Below, one piece after another: positions 42,366 through 51,382 of a stretch of DNA of 64,000 bases. The notes under the pieces are model-generated. The model made no database searches, had not been told where the DNA came from, and saw only the letters and a list, made by a program, of their open reading frames with translations. The DNA is taken from positions 9,335 through 73,334 of the forward strand of contig NZ_JOJM01000062.1 in assembly GCF_000720325.1 (NCBI RefSeq), given 5' to 3'. Positions within the stretch are counted from its first letter, which is position 1, and every line of letters begins with the position of its first letter. The position numbers and the translations under genes were made by a program. The stretch comes from Streptomyces sp. NRRL B-1347 (lineage in GTDB: Bacteria > Actinomycetota > Actinomycetes > Streptomycetales > Streptomycetaceae).

Positions 42366-43310
42366 ATGACCATTCTTCGCCCTCTGGGATCGTCCGACCT
42401 CGAAGTCTTCCCGCTCTCCCTCGGCGGCAACGTCTTCGGCTGGACCGCTGACCAGGACCAGTCCTTCGCCGTCCTCGATGCCTACGCCGCCGCGGGCGGC
42501 AACTTCATAGACACCGCCGACGCCTACACGTTCTGGGTGCCCGGCAACAAGGGCGGCGAGTCCGAGACCGTCCTCGGACAGTGGATGGCCGCGCGCGGCA
42601 ACCGGGACGACGTCGTGGTCGCCACCAAGGTCGGCGCGCTGCCCGAGTACAAGGGGCTGTCCGCGAGCACCATCAAGGCCGCGGCCGAGGAGTCGCTGCG
42701 CCGCCTCGGCACCGACCACATCGACCTGTACTACACGCACTACGACGACCCGTCCGTGCCCGTGGAGGAGTTCATCACCGCCCTCGACGAGCTCGTGCGG
42801 TCCGGCAAGGTGCGCGCGATCGCCGCGTCGAACATCACCCCCGAGCGCCTCCAGGAGTCCCTCGACTTCTCCGACCGCGAGGGCCTGGTGCGGTACGTGG
42901 CGCTCCAGCCGCACTACAACCTCGTCTCGCGCGACACCTACGAGGGCCCGCTCCAGGAGATCGCGTCCCGCTCCGGCCTCGCCGCCGTGCCGTACTTCGG
43001 CCTCGCCGCGGGCTTCCTGACCGGCAAGTACCGCCCGGGCACGGAGGTCGAGAGCGCCCGCGCCGAGAAGGCGGGCGAATACCTGGCGACCGAGCGCGGC
43101 CGCCGCGTCCTGGCCGCCCTCGACGAGGTGGCCGCGGCCCACGACGCTGAGGTCGCCACCGTCGCCCTCGCCTGGCTCGCCGCGCAGCCGACCGTGGCGG
43201 CGCCGATCGCCTCGGCCCGCACCCTGGAACAGCTCCCGGCGCTCCTCGCGGTGGGCGACCTGGAGCTGACCGACGCGGAGCTCGCGGCCCTCACGGCGGC
43301 CTCCGCCTGA
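42366..43310 (+). CDS. aldo/keto reductase
   Basis: This 314-residue NADPH-dependent oxidoreductase has the catalytic tetrad: Asp49 and Tyr54 (FIDTADAYTFW), Lys88 (ATKVG) and His125 (YYTHYDD). The C-terminal NADP-binding stretch reads AAPIASARTLEQL. The closest type is the YajO/general-stress class. Substrate is unknown. The ATG at 42366 has a poor ribosome-binding site (AAGG 15 nt away). The stop is 2 bp from the convergent PrsW-like gene's stop. Confidence 0.92.
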   Translation: MTILRPLGSSDLEVFPLSLGGNVFGWTADQDQSFAVLDAYAAAGGNFIDTADAYTFWVPGNKGGESETVLGQWMAARGNRDDVVVATKVGALPEYKGLSASTIKAAAEESLRRLGTDHIDLYYTHYDDPSVPVEEFITALDELVRSGKVRAIAASNITPERLQESLDFSDREGLVRYVALQPHYNLVSRDTYEGPLQEIASRSGLAAVPYFGLAAGFLTGKYRPGTEVESARAEKAGEYLATERGRRVLAALDEVAAAHDAEVATVALAWLAAQPTVAAPIASARTLEQLPALLAVGDLELTDAELAALTAASA

Positions 43311-43312
43311 CG

Positions 43313-44641
43313 TCAGGGCCGATAGGGGTTGTGGCACGGGGGCAGCACCGGGCCGTACGCCCCGACGGGCCCGTACGCGGCGTGCGGCAGCGGCCCCATA
43401 ACCGGGGCCGTGGCCCGCGCCGCGTACCCGAGCGCGGGCGCGGCCACGGCCCTGCGCTCCCACAGCGCCTCCAGGAGCTCCCGCTCGCGCACGGTGAAGT
43501 CGGCGCCGACCCGGCCGTGCCGGGCCCGGTGCCGGAGCAGCGCGAGGGACGTCGCGCACGTCTCGTACTCGACGACGGCGCGGCCCGCGGGCTTGCCCAG
43601 GTGGAAGGCCGCGTAGTCGCGGGCGAGGGTGCGGGCGGGCAGGGAGCCGAGCGCGTACGGCTCGGGCGCGGTGAACCAGCCCGCGGCCACGTACACGGGC
43701 AGCTCCTCGCGCACCAGGCGCAGCTCGCGCTGGCGCAGCCAGACGGCCAGCCAGGTGAGAAGCCCGAAGACCGGCAGCATGAAGGCCGCGTACACGACGA
43801 AGAAGCCGTACTCGCCGAAGCCCGCCGAGCCGTTCCAGAAGGCGTGCAGGCCCATCGCGAGGAGCAGTCCGACGCAGGGGAGCAGCGCGCGGCGGGCGGT
43901 GCGGTGCTCGGCGGTCACGGCGGCGACGCCGAAGCCGATGCCGGTGAGCACGGTGAAGAGCGGATGCGCGAACGGTGACATGACAACGCGGACGAAGAAG
44001 GTCGCGGCGGTCACCGAGGCGAGCCCGCTCTCGCCGCTGAGCTGGTCGGTGCCGAAGGCGTTGCCGAGGTAGAGGATGTTCTCGGTGAACGCGAAGCCGG
44101 TGGCGGTGACGCCCGCTATCACGAACCCGTCGACGACCCCGGTGAAGTCGGCTCTGCGGAACAGGAAGACGAGCAGCACGGCCGCCGCCTTCGCGGTCTC
44201 CTCGACGACGGGGGCTATGACGGTCGCGCCGAGGGTGTCCGCGCTGGTCGGGTCGGCCGTCGCGGTGGCTATCCAGCGGGTCGCGAAGCTGTTCGCCACG
44301 ATCGCGATGAGCGCGGCCGCGCACGCTCCCCAGGAGAAGGCGAACAGCAGGTTCCGCCAGGGTCCCGGCGCCACCCGGTCCAGCCAGCGGAACGCGCCGA
44401 TCAGCAGCGGCACGGGGAGCGTCGCGAGGCCGAGCCCCACCAGGAAGCCCTCGGTCCCGGTCTGCTCGCGCACCAGGGCGAGGATCACGAGACCGGAAAG
44501 GGCGAGGAGGATGACGAGGCCCGTGGCCCGGATGGCCCCGCGCTGCCACCAGTGCGGATGCCGGGGTCCGGGTGCTCCGGCGGACCCGTCGGGCCCGCCG
44601 GGCGGCGTCGGGTGGCTCGGGAGTGCGGGGCTGGTGGCCAC
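43313..44641 (-). CDS. PrsW family intramembrane metalloprotease
   Basis: This 442-residue protein has about eight or nine membrane helices in its first 310 residues. PrsW motifs are present: EETAK (about 146-150), FAFTENILYLGN, MSPFAHPLFT and LHAFWNGS. The soluble C terminus (330-442) is poorly conserved and Pro/Ala/Tyr-rich. PrsW proteases perform site-1 cleavage of anti-sigma factors in Bacillus, so an anti-sigma target is possible. It is monocistronic and convergent with the aldo/keto reductase gene. Confidence 0.9.
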   Translation of the reverse strand: MATSPALPSHPTPPGGPDGSAGAPGPRHPHWWQRGAIRATGLVILLALSGLVILALVREQTGTEGFLVGLGLATLPVPLLIGAFRWLDRVAPGPWRNLLFAFSWGACAAALIAIVANSFATRWIATATADPTSADTLGATVIAPVVEETAKAAAVLLVFLFRRADFTGVVDGFVIAGVTATGFAFTENILYLGNAFGTDQLSGESGLASVTAATFFVRVVMSPFAHPLFTVLTGIGFGVAAVTAEHRTARRALLPCVGLLLAMGLHAFWNGSAGFGEYGFFVVYAAFMLPVFGLLTWLAVWLRQRELRLVREELPVYVAAGWFTAPEPYALGSLPARTLARDYAAFHLGKPAGRAVVEYETCATSLALLRHRARHGRVGADFTVRERELLEALWERRAVAAPALGYAARATAPVMGPLPHAAYGPVGAYGPVLPPCHNPYRP

Positions 44642-44702
44642 GGATCGACCCTAACGAGGGTTGGGGCCGCTCGCGACGGTGCCTCGGACCCGGTGGCCCG
44701 CC

Positions 44703-45470
44703 TCAGTCCTGGGAGAGCGTGGCGGCCCTGCGGAACAGCAGGTCGTTCACCACGTGACCCTTCCGCAGGCCCTGGCCCTCGAAGCGGGTGAGCGGCCGGA
44801 AGTCGGGGCGCGGCGCGTACCCGCCGTCCGCCGTGGTGTTCTCGAAGTCGGGGTGCGCGCCGAGCACCTCCAGCATGTGCTCCGCGTACGGCTCCCAGTC
44901 CGTGGCGCAGTGCAGGACCGCGCCGGGCTTGAGGCGGGGCGCGAGCAGCGTCAGGAACTCCGGCTGGATCAGGCGCCGCTTGTTGTGGCGGGCCTTGGGC
45001 CAGGGGTCGGGGAAGTACACGCGCGCGCCGTCCAGGCTCTCCGGGGCGAGCATCTCCCGGAGCAGGATCACGGCGTCGCCGTTGGCGACCCGGATGTTGG
45101 ACAGGCCGTTCCGCTCCGCGAGATTCAGCAGGTTGCCCTGGCCGGGGGTGTGCACGTCCACGGCGAGGATGTTCGTGTCCGGGTCGGCGGCCGCCATCTG
45201 CGCGGTGGCCTCGCCCATCCCGAAGCCGATCTCCAGGACGACGGGCGCGTCGGAGCCGAACAGCTCCTGGAGGTCGAGCACCTTCGCGCCGTCGATGTCG
45301 AAGCCCCACTTGGGCCACAGCCGCTGCAGCGCGTCGCCCTGCGCGGTGGTGACCCGGCTGCGGCGCGGCGTGAAGCTGCGGATCCGCCGCTCGAACCGGC
45401 CCCCGGAGGGGTCGGGCACGGGACCTTCGGGGAAACGGGGGGCGCCCTTCGGGCGGGAGTTCTCAGACAC
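44703..45470 (-). CDS. trmB: tRNA (guanine-N7-)-methyltransferase TrmB
   Basis: This 255-residue SAM-dependent enzyme makes m7G46 in tRNA. The SAM motif is VLEIGFGMGEAT and the family signature is RVYFPDPWPKARHNKRRLIQPEFL. C-terminal TDWEPYAEHM also fits. The N-terminal ~40-residue extension is typical of actinobacteria. The GTG at 45470 (VSENSRPKG) follows a weak ribosome-binding site. Confidence 0.96.
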   Translation of the reverse strand: MSENSRPKGAPRFPEGPVPDPSGGRFERRIRSFTPRRSRVTTAQGDALQRLWPKWGFDIDGAKVLDLQELFGSDAPVVLEIGFGMGEATAQMAAADPDTNILAVDVHTPGQGNLLNLAERNGLSNIRVANGDAVILLREMLAPESLDGARVYFPDPWPKARHNKRRLIQPEFLTLLAPRLKPGAVLHCATDWEPYAEHMLEVLGAHPDFENTTADGGYAPRPDFRPLTRFEGQGLRKGHVVNDLLFRRAATLSQD

Positions 45471-45542
45471 AGTGCCCCGATTTTAGTGCGGCAGGACCCG
45501 GCGGGGCTTCCCGAGCCGCTCCCGCGGGGGCCAGTCCGCGGG

Positions 45543-46751
45543 TCAGCCAAGGGTGGCGAGCACCCGGCGGGCCACCTCCCGGCCGATGGGCAGCGAGGCG
45601 GTGGCCGCGGGGGAGGGCGCGTTCAGCACGTGCACGGCCCGTGCTCCCTCGCGGATCAGGAAGTCGTCGACGAGCGTGCCGTCCCGCAGCACGGCCTGCG
45701 CGCGCACGCCCGCGGCCGCGGGCACCAGGTCCTCCGCCCGCACCTCGGGCAGCAGCCGCCGCACGGCCTCGGTGAACGCCTCCTTGGACAGCGATCTGCG
45801 CAGCTCTCCCGCCCCGTACCGCCAGTGGCGCCGGGCGATCTGCCAGGAGCCCGGCCAGGCGAGCGTCGCGGCGAGCTCGCGGGGCCGCACCACCGACCAG
45901 TCGTACCCCTCGCGGGCAAGCGCGGGCACCGCGTTCGGCCCGACGTGGACGCCGCCGTCGACGCCGCGCGTGAGGTGCACGCCGAGGAAGGGGAAGGCCG
46001 GGTCGGGCACGGGGTACACGAGGCCGCGCACCAGGTCCGGCCGGGCGAGGGTGAAGTACTCCCCCCGGAAGGGCACGATCCGCATGTCGGGCTCGTCGCC
46101 GGTGAGGCGGGCGATCCGGTCGCAGTGCAGGCCCGCGCAGTTGACGAGGACCTTGCCGCGCAGGACGTCGCCGCGCGCGGTGCGCACGGCGACGCCGAGG
46201 CCGGGGCGGCGGTCGACGTGGACGACCTCCGCGTCGTACCGCACGTCGGCGCCGGAGGCGTGGGCGAGCTGCTCGGCGACCGCGCCGTAGTCGCAGATCC
46301 CGGTGGTGCCGACGTGGATGGCGGCGATGCCGCGCACGTCCGGTTCGTACTCCGCGATCTGGGCGGGGCCGAGCTCGCGGACCGGGATGCCGTTCTCCCG
46401 GCCGCGCTGGACGAGGGAGTGCAGCCGGGGCAGCTCGGCGCGGTCGGTGGCGACGATGAGCTTGCCGGTGACCTCGTGCGCGATGCCGTACTCGGCGCAG
46501 AACTTGACCATCTCGGCGGCGCCGCCCACGGCGAAGCGCGCCTTCAGGGAGCCGGGGCGGTAGTAGATCCCGCTGTGGATCACACCGCTGTTCCGCCCGG
46601 TCTGGTGCCGGGCGGGCCCCGCCTCCTTCTCCAGGACGGTCACCCGCGTGCCGGGCGCGGCCCGGGTGAGGGCATGGGCGACCGAAAGCCCGACGATCCC
46701 GCCCCCCACGACGAGCACGTCACAGTCATACGCCACGGCACCCCGACCCAT
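45543..46751 (-). CDS. lhgO: L-2-hydroxyglutarate oxidase
   Basis: This 402-residue FAD-dependent enzyme oxidises L-2-hydroxyglutarate to 2-oxoglutarate. FAD motifs are VLVVGGGIVGLSVAHAL (12-28) and RHQTGRNSGVIHSGIYY, the latter diagnostic for LhgO-type DAO-fold proteins. C-terminal RDGTLVDDFLI and NAPSPAATASLPIG agree. The ATG at 46751 is the first start. It clears a side product of central metabolism. Genes on the same strand follow after 72 bp (trmB) but no strict coupling is seen. Confidence 0.92.
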   Translation of the reverse strand: MGRGAVAYDCDVLVVGGGIVGLSVAHALTRAAPGTRVTVLEKEAGPARHQTGRNSGVIHSGIYYRPGSLKARFAVGGAAEMVKFCAEYGIAHEVTGKLIVATDRAELPRLHSLVQRGRENGIPVRELGPAQIAEYEPDVRGIAAIHVGTTGICDYGAVAEQLAHASGADVRYDAEVVHVDRRPGLGVAVRTARGDVLRGKVLVNCAGLHCDRIARLTGDEPDMRIVPFRGEYFTLARPDLVRGLVYPVPDPAFPFLGVHLTRGVDGGVHVGPNAVPALAREGYDWSVVRPRELAATLAWPGSWQIARRHWRYGAGELRRSLSKEAFTEAVRRLLPEVRAEDLVPAAAGVRAQAVLRDGTLVDDFLIREGARAVHVLNAPSPAATASLPIGREVARRVLATLG

Positions 46752-46848
46752 CGTTCAGCACCTCCCACCCCGATAGTGCCCTGCACCACTGACAACGCCG
46801 TTAAACGTGGTCCTGGGCACCCGTGGCGCGGAGGCGTCGTGTCGCCGC

Positions 46849-48297
46849 TCACGCCGGGGCGACCAGCAAGGGGCGCGCCCGCTCCCGCAGCTCCACCACG
46901 CGGGGCTCGTCGCCGTAGGGCTCCAGGCGGTGCAGCAGGTCCTTCACGTACTCCGTGGTGCGTGCGGAGGAGATGCGTCCGGCGACCTCCACCGCCCGTA
47001 CGCCCTGCTCGCAGGCCGCGTCCAGGTTCCCGGACTCCAGCTCGGCGACGGCGGAGACGACGAGCCGCAGGCCGTGCGAGCGGACGAACTCCTCGGTGGG
47101 CCGCGACAGGGCCTGCTCCGTGAAGCGCCGGACCTGGCGGGGCGCCTTCAGGTCGCGGTAGCACTCGGCGGCGTCCGCGGCGAAGCGGTCGTAGCCGTAG
47201 AAGCCGAGCCAGGAGGGGTCGTGGTCGCCGTCGCGGGACCGCTCGAGCCAGCCCTCGGCGGCCCGCAGCGCCGCGCCCGCGGCCTGGGCGTCGTGGGCGC
47301 GCGCGTGCGCGCGTGCCTCGACGAGCCGGAAGAAGCTCATGGTCCGGGCGGTGGCGAGGCCGCGGTTGCGCTCCAGGGCGGCCTGCGCGAGGTCGACGCC
47401 CTCGTCGCCGAAGCCCCGGTAGGTCGCCTGGAGGGACATCGACGCGAGGACGTATCCCCCGAGGGGCACGTCGGCGGCCGCGCGGGCCAGGCGCAGCGCC
47501 TGGATGTAGTACCGCTGGGCGGCCTCCTGCTGCCCGGTGTCGAAGGCCATCCAGCCGGCGAGCCGGGTCAGCTCGGCGGTCGCGCCGAACAGGGCGCGGC
47601 CCACCTCGTCCGAGTACGAGCCGAGGAGCAGCGGCGCCGCCTCGACGCGCAGGCACTCGGGGACCATCGACGAGCGCCAGTCGCCGCCGCCGTACTTGGA
47701 GTCCCACCGCCGGGCGTCCTCGGCGGCCTCGCGCAGTTTCAGTACGTCGCTGTGGCCGACCTTCATGGGCGCGCCGCCGTCGTCGGCCTTGGCCACGTCG
47801 CGCGGCCCTTCGCGGCTGACGTCGCGGGCGACGGAGCTGTCGGCCGGGGTTATGAGCCAGCGGGACGCGGGCGTGGCGTACGCGCTGACGGCGAAGGAGC
47901 CGGCCAGGGACTGCCAGATGCCGCCGCCGCCCGCGCGGCGGCCCGCGAGGTCGAGGCGGTACAGCTCGGTCGCCGACTTCACCGCGGCGCCGACGTCGCG
48001 CGGGAAGGCGAGGCCCACTTCGGGCGCCGGGTCCGCGTCGGCGAGGCCGATCTCGTGCAGGGGCACGGGGCGGCCGAGCTTCTGGCCGATGGCGGCGGCG
48101 ATGAGGTGCGGCGCGGCGCCCTGCGGCACCATGCCCTTGGACACCCAGCGGGCCACCGAGGTCTTGTCGTACCTGAGCGTCAACCCGCGTTGAGCGCCGA
48201 GGTCGTTGACCCTGCGGGCGAGTCCCGCGTTGCTGATTCCCGCGAGGGCGAGAACGGTGCCGAGCTTTTCGTTCGGCCCGCGTTGCTCCCTGGACAT
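46849..48297 (-). CDS. sporulation-associated regulator (NsdA-like, N-terminal HTH with TPR-like repeats)
   Basis: This 482-residue protein has an N-terminal helix-turn-helix-like segment (5-80: [44 protein letters not shown]). A long all-helical C-terminal part (200-480) resembles TPR repeats. It looks like the Streptomyces 'sporulation associated protein' family, related to the developmental repressors NsdA/NsdB. The ATG at 48297 has GAGGGG upstream and gives the start [13 protein letters not shown]; the frame is open to 48444 without support. A DNA-binding developmental role is likely but not proven. Confidence 0.82.
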   Translation of the reverse strand: MSREQRGPNEKLGTVLALAGISNAGLARRVNDLGAQRGLTLRYDKTSVARWVSKGMVPQGAAPHLIAAAIGQKLGRPVPLHEIGLADADPAPEVGLAFPRDVGAAVKSATELYRLDLAGRRAGGGGIWQSLAGSFAVSAYATPASRWLITPADSSVARDVSREGPRDVAKADDGGAPMKVGHSDVLKLREAAEDARRWDSKYGGGDWRSSMVPECLRVEAAPLLLGSYSDEVGRALFGATAELTRLAGWMAFDTGQQEAAQRYYIQALRLARAAADVPLGGYVLASMSLQATYRGFGDEGVDLAQAALERNRGLATARTMSFFRLVEARAHARAHDAQAAGAALRAAEGWLERSRDGDHDPSWLGFYGYDRFAADAAECYRDLKAPRQVRRFTEQALSRPTEEFVRSHGLRLVVSAVAELESGNLDAACEQGVRAVEVAGRISSARTTEYVKDLLHRLEPYGDEPRVVELRERARPLLVAPA

Positions 48298-49024
48298 GCG
48301 CCACCCCTCGGACACAGACGGCTGCCGGGCAGTGGCGTGACCGCGCGGCATTCGTGCTGCCTTCCCCCCGGGGGCGGCTACCGGGGGTCGTCGGTGCGAA
48401 CGGCGTGTCGCGCGCCGTTTCCCGATCCCCGGCCGCAAGAGCACGTGGCCGAGCCCCCAGGTATATGCCTCCGCGAAAACAACAGCACACCCAGCGTAGT
48501 TCGATGAATCCCAAGCGTTAAGAGGCGTAGTTCCGTATGGCGAGATTGTTGTCCGTACGGGCGTGCGGCACCGGCGGAGCGTGCTCCGGGTGTGTGGCCG
48601 TGCGCCCGTGCGTGCGCTCTTCTACGGCCAACGGGGGAGCGTTTCCATGGATGACGCGTGGGTCGGCCCGCTGCGCTGGAGTCAGCGGGCTGGGGGACAC
48701 CGCCGCCTCCATCCCCGCGGGCGGCGGACCGGTCCGGGAGGCGAACACCGCCTCCCGGGCTGTGCGTTGGCCGGAACGGCCCTGGGGGGCGTGTTCGGCC
48801 ATGGCTGATTTGGCCGAAAATCGCCCCCGCCTGTCCGCTCTCCGGCCGCCCTACGTCCCGGTGTTGACGTCGTTGCGTCCTCAACCATAGATCGCCCGGG
48901 GCGTGTTCGCGCCGGTACGGGCGCCGTCGTAGGCCCTCTTGCGCGCCTCCTTCGTGGCAGCATGGGTCCCCAGTCCCCCGGTTCCAGGGGTGCGCTGGAT
49001 TGTCCACAGGCTGTGGAGGCGACG
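48298..49024. other. 727-bp gap between the sporulation-associated regulator and the Asn-synthetase-like gene
   Basis: The left part contains the regulator's promoter, with two GAACTACGC repeats on the minus strand (48495-48503 and 48526-48534) about 31 bp apart. A minus-strand frame of 94 codons (48518-48802) ends [12 protein letters not shown] and a plus-strand frame (48537-48890) overlaps it. Both have intermediate codon bias and no ribosome-binding site, so I do not call either as a gene. The right part has GGAGG for the next gene. Confidence 0.4.
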
Positions 49025-51136
49025 ATGCGGTGGTTGGTGGGGTGGAGCAGTACCACCGCGAGGCCCTCGGCCGCCCCCGGCACGGCGGGCGCCTCGGGGG
49101 ACGACGGCGAGACCGTCCACCCCGTGGGCTCCCAACTCCTGTGGGGCGACCCCGATCCCCTGTGGGCGGTCGGTGACTGGCGCCCCGACGAGGTGCGCAC
49201 CGTCCAGGCCGACGACGAGACCCGCATCGCTGTGCTCGGCACCTGCGGGGCCAGCGACGAGGAGCTGCGGGTCAGCCTGTTCGCCGCCCGCGGCGGCGCG
49301 CTGCGCCATCTGACCGCGTGGCCCGGCAGCTACACCGCGGTCGTCCAGGTCGGCCGCCGCGTGATGATCGCGGGCGATCTCGCGGGCGCCCGGCCCGTGT
49401 TCTACACCCCGTGGGCGGGCGGCACGGCGTACGCGACCGCCGCCCTGCCGCTGGCCGACCTCATCGAGGCCCACCTGGACATCGGCCACCTCGCCGCCCT
49501 CCTCGCCGCCCCCGACGTCCCCGAGGCACTGCACGACTCCACGCCGTACCAGGGCGTGCGGCGCGTGCCCCCGGGGCATGCCCTGATCCTCCGCGCGGGC
49601 GCGCGTGAGGTCGCCGGGTACGAACCCGTCGCGTCCCTCGCCGTAGCGGCTCCGCCGACCGACGAGGCCAGCGCGGTGGACGGCGTCAGGGACGCCCTCG
49701 TCGAGGCCGTCCGCGCGCGGCTGCGGGCCCCGCGGCACGTCCCCGGCACCGACATCGACCCAGGTCCCGTCCCCGGCATGGGCCCCGCCGAGCGGCGCGC
49801 GGCCCGCGGCATGCCGGTGCCCGGCATCGGCGCCGACCTCTCCGGCGGGCCCGCGTCCGGCACCCTCGCCCTGCTCGCCGCGGGTCTGCCCGGGATGCCC
49901 GGCACGGTCCTCGGCCACGGCACGGGGGCGGGCGAGCGGCTCGTCGCCGTCACCTTCAACGACCTCGTCACGGGCGGCCGTGAGGCCGAGCTGGAGCGCG
50001 CGGGCACCATCGCCGCCAATCCCCGGCTGCACCACGTCGTCGTCGCCGGGGGCGAGGAGACGCTGCCGTACGCCGACCTGGAAGGCCCGCTGACCGACGA
50101 GCCCAGCGGCGTGCTCGTCGCCGCCCAGCGCCACCGCGCCCGCCTCGCGTCGGGCAGCGCGGACCACTTCACCGGCTACGGCGCCCGGCAGGTGCTCGAC
50201 GCCCATCCGGCCCGCCTCGCCGACCTCCTGATGGACCGCAAGCGACGCCACCTGGTGCGCCCGGTGACCGCCCTCGCCAAGGCCGAGGGCTCCGTCATGG
50301 TCCCCGCGCGCGTGTACGGCGCCGCCCGCCGCCTCGCCCGTACGGCACACCGCGCGGGCGTCGAGACCCTCGCCGACCGGCTGCTGCACCGCCGCTTCGA
50401 GGAGCCGGGCGGCGCCGTCGGAGCCTCGCTCGCCGCCCTCGCGTGGGCCAGACCGGGGCCGGCCGCGCGCTGGCTGACCGGTGAGGCCCTCGCAGAAGTA
50501 TCGGTTCGCCTTCAGGAGACGACGACCCGCCCGGGACCCGGCCCCGGGCAGCGCCCCGGCGAGTTCCGCGCGCGGGCGGCCCTCTTCCGGCACGCGGCCG
50601 ACCTGCGCGTCCTGGAGCAGGCCGCGGAGGTCCGCTTCCAGCGCCTGCACGCGCCGTTCCTGGACAACCAGGTCGTCCGCGCCTGCCGGGCCCTCCCGGA
50701 GTCCGTACGGGTACGTCCCGGGGCGCGGGCCCAGATCCTGCGCACGGTCCTCGAAGGCGCGGGCGTCAGCGAACTCCCGCCCGGCTGGGGCGCGCCGTCC
50801 CACGCCTCGAACGCGGCGGCCGCCCGCACCGGGCTCCGCACGGCGGTGGACGGACTGCTCGCCCTCTTCGACACGCCCCTGCTCGCGCAGGCGGGCCTCG
50901 TCGAGGCCCGGGTCGTCCGCAAGGCACTGCGCGCGGCGGCCGAGGGCGAACGGGTGCCGCTCGACGGCCTGGCCGACCTGGTCGCCACGGAGGTGTGGCT
51001 GCGACGGCTGCTGTCCCGCCGCGGCACCTGCTGGACCGGCACCCCAGCGCGCCAACGGGCCGTCCCTACGGGGACGGTGGTTCCGCAGCAGGGCACCCTG
51101 GGGGCGGCGAGGACGCCGCACTCGCTGCCGCACTAA
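49025..51136 (+). CDS. asparagine-synthetase-like protein with degenerate active sites
   Basis: This 703-residue protein has an N-terminal class II glutamine-amidotransferase-like half (1-215) and a C-terminal synthetase-like half (225-690). The first residues are MRWLVGWSS, so the catalytic Cys2 of true glutaminases is absent. The PP-loop SGGxDS is changed to SGGPASG (about residues 279-285), losing the Asp. Overall layout resembles lasso-peptide cyclases and orphan Asn-synthetase relatives. GGAGG (49015-49019) supports the ATG at 49025; a longer frame from 48962 lacks support. The C-terminal 40 residues are low-complexity. It lies beside a sporulation-associated regulator and a SARP, suggesting a developmental role rather than asparagine synthesis. 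Confidence 0.8.
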   Translation: MRWLVGWSSTTARPSAAPGTAGASGDDGETVHPVGSQLLWGDPDPLWAVGDWRPDEVRTVQADDETRIAVLGTCGASDEELRVSLFAARGGALRHLTAWPGSYTAVVQVGRRVMIAGDLAGARPVFYTPWAGGTAYATAALPLADLIEAHLDIGHLAALLAAPDVPEALHDSTPYQGVRRVPPGHALILRAGAREVAGYEPVASLAVAAPPTDEASAVDGVRDALVEAVRARLRAPRHVPGTDIDPGPVPGMGPAERRAARGMPVPGIGADLSGGPASGTLALLAAGLPGMPGTVLGHGTGAGERLVAVTFNDLVTGGREAELERAGTIAANPRLHHVVVAGGEETLPYADLEGPLTDEPSGVLVAAQRHRARLASGSADHFTGYGARQVLDAHPARLADLLMDRKRRHLVRPVTALAKAEGSVMVPARVYGAARRLARTAHRAGVETLADRLLHRRFEEPGGAVGASLAALAWARPGPAARWLTGEALAEVSVRLQETTTRPGPGPGQRPGEFRARAALFRHAADLRVLEQAAEVRFQRLHAPFLDNQVVRACRALPESVRVRPGARAQILRTVLEGAGVSELPPGWGAPSHASNAAAARTGLRTAVDGLLALFDTPLLAQAGLVEARVVRKALRAAAEGERVPLDGLADLVATEVWLRRLLSRRGTCWTGTPARQRAVPTGTVVPQQGTLGAARTPHSLPH

Positions 51137-51182
51137 GCGCTTCGCTGGAAGTATCGCGCTGTGCCGTCATTCTGCTGCGGCG

Positions 51183-51232
51183 CCGTCGTGGCTGGTCGCG
51201 CAGTTCCCCGCGCCCCTTCGGGGGCGCTCCCG
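51183..51232. repeat. dispersed intergenic repeat of the CGCGCAGTTCCCCGCGCCCC type
   Basis: This block, with core GGCTGGTCGCGCAGTTCCCC then CGCGCCCCTTCGGGGGCGC, forms a hairpin at its 3' end. From memory this sequence is very common between genes in Streptomyces. Here it follows the Asn-synthetase-like gene by about 45 bp and may act as terminator or mRNA stabiliser. Confidence 0.65.
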
Positions 51233-51382
51233 TACCGCAGCGGACTTCGCCGCGAGCGCCGATGAGGGCGGGGGCACGGGGGCGGCAGCCCCCGGAGCGG
51301 GAAGGGGAGGGCCTGGGGCGCCCCGCGAGGGCCCACGGAAAACGCCACGGCACCTCCGCCCCCGACGAGCCAGAATGACCCC

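Noticed and set aside
48537..48890. Plus-strand frame [14 protein letters not shown]...
   Set aside because: Only about 78% G/C at third positions, no ribosome-binding site, and it overlaps another weak frame on the opposite strand.
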